Origin: RH-AL1 sp965277735
Lineage (GTDB): Bacteria > Pseudomonadota > Alphaproteobacteria > Rhizobiales > Beijerinckiaceae
Direction: 5' to 3'
Assembly: GCA_965277735.1 (NCBI GenBank)
Contig: CBDIDO010000003.1
Coordinates: forward strand, 310,001-374,000
Length of the DNA: 64,000 bases
A program made the position numbers and the translations under genes. Positions 60,401-64,000 of this stretch are shown piece after piece. Below the pieces are notes generated by a model. The model saw only the letters and a program-made list of their open reading frames with translations, ran no database searches and was not told the DNA's origin. Numbering within the stretch: position 1 is the stretch's first letter; every line of letters begins with the position of its first letter.

Positions 60401-61300
60401 TCATGAGAACAGCAACGTCGACAGTTTTCGGCGCGCGGCAAGTGTCGTCTTGTCCATCAGGCCCCAGGCCTCGAAGAATTGCAGGAGCTGCTTCTTGGCC
60501 GCGCCCTCGTTCCAGGTCTTGTCGCGCTTCATCAGCTCGATCAGGGCGTCGGCCGCCTCGTTGCGCTTGCCGGCGCCATTGAGGCCGATCGCGAGGTCGA
60601 GGCGCGCCTGGTGGTCGTCCGGATCGGCCTCGAGCCGCTTCATCAGGTCGCCGAGCTCGCCGACCTCGCCCGCCTGGGCGGCGACATCGAGCGCGGCCTG
60701 CGCGGCGACGATCGCCTTGTCGGTGGCGCCGGGCGGCGGCACCTGCGCGAGCACGTCGCGCGCGGCATCGAGGTCGCCGGCGGCGACAAGCGCGCGGGCG
60801 AGGCCGCCGAAGCCGGCGAGATTGTCCGGGTCGCTCTGCAGCACCGCGGCGAAGACGTCGGCCGCGCCGGCCGGATCGCCGGCGGTCAGCGCCGCCTCGC
60901 CCTCGGCCAGCAGCTCGTCGAGCCCGTCATCGAGCGGCCCGACGAGGCGCTCGATGAAGCCCTTGATCTGCGCCTCCGGCAGCGGCCCCATGAAGCCGTC
61001 GGCCGGCTGGCCGCGCTGGAACGCATAGACCGCCGGCACCGTGCGGATGCCCAGGCGCGACGGAATCTGCGGATGCGCTTCGATGTCGAGCGTGACGAGC
61101 TTGACCTTGCCCTCGGTCGCCTTGACCACGCGCTGCAGCACGGCGAGCAGGGCGCGGCACGCCTCGCTCTGCGGCGACAGGAACAAGACGAGGACGGGTT
61201 GGCGCGCGGACTCGTTCAGCACATCGGCGGCAAAGCCGGTGGTGGTGGTCGCCTTCGCGGCGGGCGCGGCGCGATCCGCGGTCCCGACCAGGTCGGTCAT
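60401..61300 (-). CDS. ybbN: Thioredoxin-fold/TPR chaperone-redoxin (CnoX/YbbN)
   Basis: A 299-residue cytoplasmic protein. Residues ~20-120 are a thioredoxin domain whose active site reads Ser-Glu-Ala-Cys (LSPQSEACRALLAVLQRV) instead of WCGPC. E. coli CnoX also has an SxxC site, so it is not a general reductase. Residues ~125-295 are TPR-like repeats (GLDELLAEGEAALTAGDPAGAADVFAAVL, DDHQARLDLAIGLNGAGKRNEAADALIELM). In E. coli this protein holds oxidised substrates for GroEL. First gene of the operon with LON and Trm112. Confidence 0.93.
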   Translation of the reverse strand: MTDLVGTADRAAPAAKATTTTGFAADVLNESARQPVLVLFLSPQSEACRALLAVLQRVVKATEGKVKLVTLDIEAHPQIPSRLGIRTVPAVYAFQRGQPADGFMGPLPEAQIKGFIERLVGPLDDGLDELLAEGEAALTAGDPAGAADVFAAVLQSDPDNLAGFGGLARALVAAGDLDAARDVLAQVPPPGATDKAIVAAQAALDVAAQAGEVGELGDLMKRLEADPDDHQARLDLAIGLNGAGKRNEAADALIELMKRDKTWNEGAAKKQLLQFFEAWGLMDKTTLAARRKLSTLLFS

Positions 61301-61408
61301 TGTGGCAGTTCCCCTTGGAGACTCGTCGCCGCGAAGATGGGTCAGGCAAGGCGCAAGCGCAACCTGGGGCGGTGACGCGCGTCATTCCGGGGTGACGATC
61401 GAAGCGTG

Positions 61409-61954
61409 TCACCGCCCCGCGCGGGCCAGTTCCTCCGGCGGCCCCGAAGCGGCGGCCTGGCGCGCCAGCACCTCGTCGAGCGTCACCGGGCGGTAGTCCC
61501 AGGCGTCGACCCCGACATCGCAGGAGCGCGTCGTGTCCGGCAGCTTGCCGTGCGTGTGGCCGTAGAGGTGGCGGCTGCCGCGCCAGACGCCCGGCCACGA
61601 GCGGTGCGGGTAATGCGAGAGATAAAGCGCCACCTCGCCCTCCGGATGGCGCAGCGCGAAGCGGACGCTCTCGACCGGCGGCGCGGCCCAGGGCAGCTCG
61701 AGCACGCGGTTGGTGTCGTGGTTGCCGCGCACCAGCCGCTTGCGCCCGGCGAGCGCGGCGAAGACCTCCCGGCACTGCTCGCGGCTCGCGTTGGCCGAGA
61801 AATCGCCGACGTGCCAGACCTCGTCGTCCGCGCCGACCACCGCGTTCCAGCGCGCGACGAGCAAGGCATCGTGCGCCTCCACCGTCGCGAACTCGCGGCG
61901 CTGGCGCAGGATGTGGGGATCGCCGAAATGCGAATCGGCGGTGAAGAAGATCAC
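61409..61954 (-). CDS. Metallophosphoesterase
   Basis: A 181-residue calcineurin-like phosphoesterase: FTADSHFGD, VWHVGDFS, VRGNHDT, LYLSHYPH and LYGHTHG give the five metal-ligand motifs. The start is GTG at 61954 overlapping the GFA gene's stop (GTGA). It may act on cyclic nucleotides or phosphodiesters; not known. Related to a phage-type 'hydrolase' group of similar length. Confidence 0.88.
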   Translation of the reverse strand: MIFFTADSHFGDPHILRQRREFATVEAHDALLVARWNAVVGADDEVWHVGDFSANASREQCREVFAALAGRKRLVRGNHDTNRVLELPWAAPPVESVRFALRHPEGEVALYLSHYPHRSWPGVWRGSRHLYGHTHGKLPDTTRSCDVGVDAWDYRPVTLDEVLARQAAASGPPEELARAGR

Positions 61955-62358
61955 GCGCGGCCGGCCAGGCCGTCGCCGCGCAGGTCCGGGTAGGCCGGCA
62001 GCTCGGCGAGCCGGTCGATCCAGGCGATGCGGCCGCGATGCTGCGTGTGGTCGCGCGGCGGCAACTGGTCCGGCGCGTCGAGCGAGGCGAGGGTGACGTC
62101 GACCTCGTCCAGGTTGTCGCGCGCGTAGGTGAGCGCCGTGCCGCAATCCCCGCAGAAGCCGCTGGTGGCGCCCGCGCTCGAGGCGAAGGTTTTCGGCGTG
62201 CCGGTCCAGGCGAGCTCGGCGGGGCGGCAGGAGAACCAGCCGACGATCGGAGCGCCGGCCGCGCGCCGGCAATCGTCGCAATGGCAGAGCGTCGCGTTGA
62301 ACGGCGTGCCACGGATCTCGTAGCGGATCCGCCCGCAAAAGCATCGGCCTTGGATCAT
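61951..62358 (-). CDS. GFA family protein
   Basis: A 135-residue zinc protein of the glutathione-dependent formaldehyde-activating family: GRCFCGRIRYEI, LCHCDDCRRAAGAPIVGWF and GFCGDCGTALTY supply the Cys clusters. Function in formaldehyde metabolism is disputed. ATG 62358. It is coupled to the phosphoesterase by a 4-bp overlap. Confidence 0.92.
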   Translation of the reverse strand: MIQGRCFCGRIRYEIRGTPFNATLCHCDDCRRAAGAPIVGWFSCRPAELAWTGTPKTFASSAGATSGFCGDCGTALTYARDNLDEVDVTLASLDAPDQLPPRDHTQHRGRIAWIDRLAELPAYPDLRGDGLAGRA

Positions 62359-62523
62359 GGGTCCTCCTTTCGCGTGTCCTTTATTTGATCCGCCGCGCTC
62401 GGCGCGCCCAAAGGCTTACGCCCACCGGCAGGCGACGATTGCCGCAACGATAGCCACGAACGCGCCATTAACGACATCCGAGCCCCGCGCTCGCCTCCTA
62501 TCGGACCCGCGTTATCATCGTCC

Positions 62524-63246
62524 ATGGCCCCGGAGATTTTCCCCCGCTATTGCACGCCGCTCGGGCGGTTCGTCGACAAGATGATCCATCTCGCCGGCCT
62601 GCTATTCGCCGTTGTCGGCGGCGTCGTGATGCTGACCTTCGCCTTCGCCAGCCAGGACGGTCGCGCGCTGGCGATCGCGGTCTACGCGTTCGGCTTCGTC
62701 GCCATGCTGGCGGCCTCCATGGCGTACAGCTTCGCCGAGCCCGCGCGCCAATCGCTGTTGCGTCGGTTCGACCATGCCGGCATCTTCATGATGATCGCCG
62801 GCTCCTACACGCCGTTCACCGCGCACGCGCTGCACGGCGCCTGGGCCTGGGGCATGACGACGACCGTATGGCTGGTCGCCGGCGCCGGCATCCTCTTCAA
62901 GCTGTTCCTTCCCGACCTGCGCGAGAGCGTCTCAGTCGCCCTCTTCGTCGCGCTGGGCTGGATCGTCGTCATCGCCGCCGGCCCGTTCATCGAGGCGCTC
63001 TCGATGCCGGTGCTCGTGCTGCTGCTGCTCGGCGGCCTCGTCTATACCGTGGGCGTGATCTTCCACGTGAAGGAGCACTGGCGCTACGCCCGGCCGATCT
63101 GGCACGGCCACGTCCTCGTCGGCGCGGTGCTGCACTGGATCGCCGTGCTCGTCGGCATCGTCCTCGCGACCGCCGCGCCCGAGGTGGTCGCCTCGTCGCA
63201 TCCGGCGCCGACGGTCGAGGTGTCGGCAGGGGTGGGGTCGCGGTAG
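62524..63246 (+). CDS. Hemolysin III / TrhA family membrane protein
   Basis: A 240-residue protein with seven hydrophobic helices. FDHAGIFMMIAGSYTPFTAHAL, WHGHVLVGAVLHWIAVL carry the conserved His/Asp/Ser residues of the PAQR-like (hydrolase) superfamily. Starts MAPEIFPRYCTP. Enzymatic role uncertain; membrane-energetics functions have been proposed for TrhA. Divergent from the GFA operon. Confidence 0.92.
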   Translation: MAPEIFPRYCTPLGRFVDKMIHLAGLLFAVVGGVVMLTFAFASQDGRALAIAVYAFGFVAMLAASMAYSFAEPARQSLLRRFDHAGIFMMIAGSYTPFTAHALHGAWAWGMTTTVWLVAGAGILFKLFLPDLRESVSVALFVALGWIVVIAAGPFIEALSMPVLVLLLLGGLVYTVGVIFHVKEHWRYARPIWHGHVLVGAVLHWIAVLVGIVLATAAPEVVASSHPAPTVEVSAGVGSR

Positions 63247-63513
63247 AGCCTTCGGGCCCGGCACGAAGACGGTGGTGCGCCCGGCTCCCGGTTTAGCGGA
63301 ACGCGACCATGAGAGGCTCCCCGGCGACGGCAACCCGCCTCGGCAGATCACAAGGTGGTGAGACCAGCGCCGAACGCGCCCGTGGCCGCGTGTGGCGCGC
63401 TCTCCGGTCGCATGGCGGATTGCCAAGGCTTCCGACTCGGCGCGCAGTCGCCACCGTCGCATTCGGGCAAAGACCCGAAGCGGCGTTCGATTGCCACCAT
63501 CGGGAGATTTCAC

Positions 63514-63723
63514 ATGGCAGAGCACCACGACCACCCAGCGGCGCACCATCACCAGACCGCCGCCGGTCACCACCATGCTGCCGCGCATCACCACCACCAG
63601 GCTCAGCACCATCACGCCAACGGTGAGCACGACCAGGCCAAGAAGCATTCCGCCGAGGCCAAGAAGCATGGCGACCTCGCGCACAAGCATACGACCGACG
63701 CGCACAGCCATTCCCACAAGTAG
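63514..63723 (+). CDS. Small histidine-rich protein
   Basis: A 69-residue protein with 24 histidines (MAEHHDHPAAHHHQ, then AAHHHHQAQHHH and DAHSHSHK) and several Lys/Ala. No signal peptide or membrane segment. Such sequence binds Ni, Zn, Co or Cu avidly and may store or buffer metal. GGGAGA lies 6-7 bases before the ATG. The low-complexity nature makes family assignment impossible. The upstream gap 63247-63513 shows no other gene. Confidence 0.7.
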   Translation: MAEHHDHPAAHHHQTAAGHHHAAAHHHHQAQHHHANGEHDQAKKHSAEAKKHGDLAHKHTTDAHSHSHK

Positions 63724-63942
63724 ACATGCACGAACCGGTCGGTGGCTAATCAGCCATCGACCAATCGACCGGTCTCCGGGCCTGTCGCCAAGGGCGGTGG
63801 CGGTTCGGCGTCGTGCGCGCGATGGTGGCCGAAGCGTTGTCTTCTGCGGGGCCGGGGCGAAAGGTGCGCGTATCGCCCCGGAAAGACGGCTTCATTGGAG
63901 CAAGGGCTCCCGCCCCCGTCGCCGACCCGCTATGCTCCCCGC

Positions 63943-64000
63943 ATGACCTCCGCCGCTCCCGAAGCCGAAGCCCAGATCGTCCGCCCCGTCGGCCCCGGCG
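63943..64000 (+). CDS. Start of a gene cut by the window end (unidentified)
   Basis: ATG 63943 begins MTSAAPEAEAQIVRPVGPG and runs off the window. Only 19 residues are visible, too few to identify. Codon use is normal for the region. Confidence 0.4.
   Translation, partial: MTSAAPEAEAQIVRPVGPG

Overview
The window is about 64 kb of very GC-rich, densely packed bacterial DNA. It encodes a Gram-negative envelope (KDO transferase, OmpA, TonB and flagellar proteins), PHB metabolism (phasin, 3-hydroxybutyrate dehydrogenase) and several families typical of Alphaproteobacteria (DUF4170, DUF6101, DUF1217, GcvA-type LysR regulators). The cysQ-DUF4170-waaA block, the acnA/ccmAB neighbourhood, the DUF1217-flgF-fliI block and the ybbN-LON-Trm112 block all point to a Hyphomicrobiales (Rhizobiales) chromosome. 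I could not fix the genus. There is no phage, integrase, transposase or CRISPR array.

Layout. 0-4 kb: end of a sensor kinase with its response regulator, then the waaA/DUF4170/cysQ operon. 4-10 kb: DUF2853, a PPK2 polyphosphate kinase, a copper P-type ATPase and an acyltransferase. 10-14.5 kb: an iron-uptake operon, efeU, a cupredoxin/beta-propeller gene in the efeO position, and efeB, followed by the wreck of a second Dyp peroxidase. 14.8-20 kb: phasin, SixA-like phosphatase, ArsR, an SDR/TetR pair around a striking nested operator, a frameshifted MFS gene, and ParD with a destroyed ParE. 20-27 kb: leuC, LysR, a truncated ECF sigma gene, DUF2721, DUF4331 and a three-gene ExbB/MotA - OmpA/MotB - unknown operon. 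27-35 kb: oxidoreductase, Na+/H+ antiporter, GNAT, a tandem AprI/Inh inhibitor and aconitase. 35-41 kb: TonB-like protein, ccmAB, a DUF4926/DUF6883 pair, trxA, rpsO, tRNA-Pro, ppa, and an orphan ureG with a creatininase. 41-45 kb: flagellar DUF1217, flgF, fliI and an unknown. 45-57 kb: 3-hydroxybutyrate dehydrogenase, malonyl-CoA synthetase, FetAB-type ABC transporter, transporters and regulators. 57-64 kb: PQQ dehydrogenase, Trm112, LON, CnoX/YbbN, phosphoesterase, GFA, hemolysin III and a His-rich protein.

Most functions are housekeeping or stress and metal homeostasis: iron import by Efe, possible iron export by FetAB, copper export, cytochrome c maturation, and proton/sodium exchange. Three kinds of signal stand out beyond ordinary genes. 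First, two dispersed palindromic repeat families are present. A CTTCTCCCGCAAGCGGGAGAAG-like (REP-type) family has about ten copies, one of which supplies the fliI ribosome binding site. A second family, built on GAACCCGGAACCGG, has one copy inserted in frame inside ccmA. Second, several genes are decaying (Dyp remnant, parE, MFS, GNAT, ECF). Third, two genes (ureG, cysQ) lack a normal start codon where homology demands one. The strongest candidates for something new are the translated palindromic element in ccmA and the cupredoxin-propeller replacement of EfeO.
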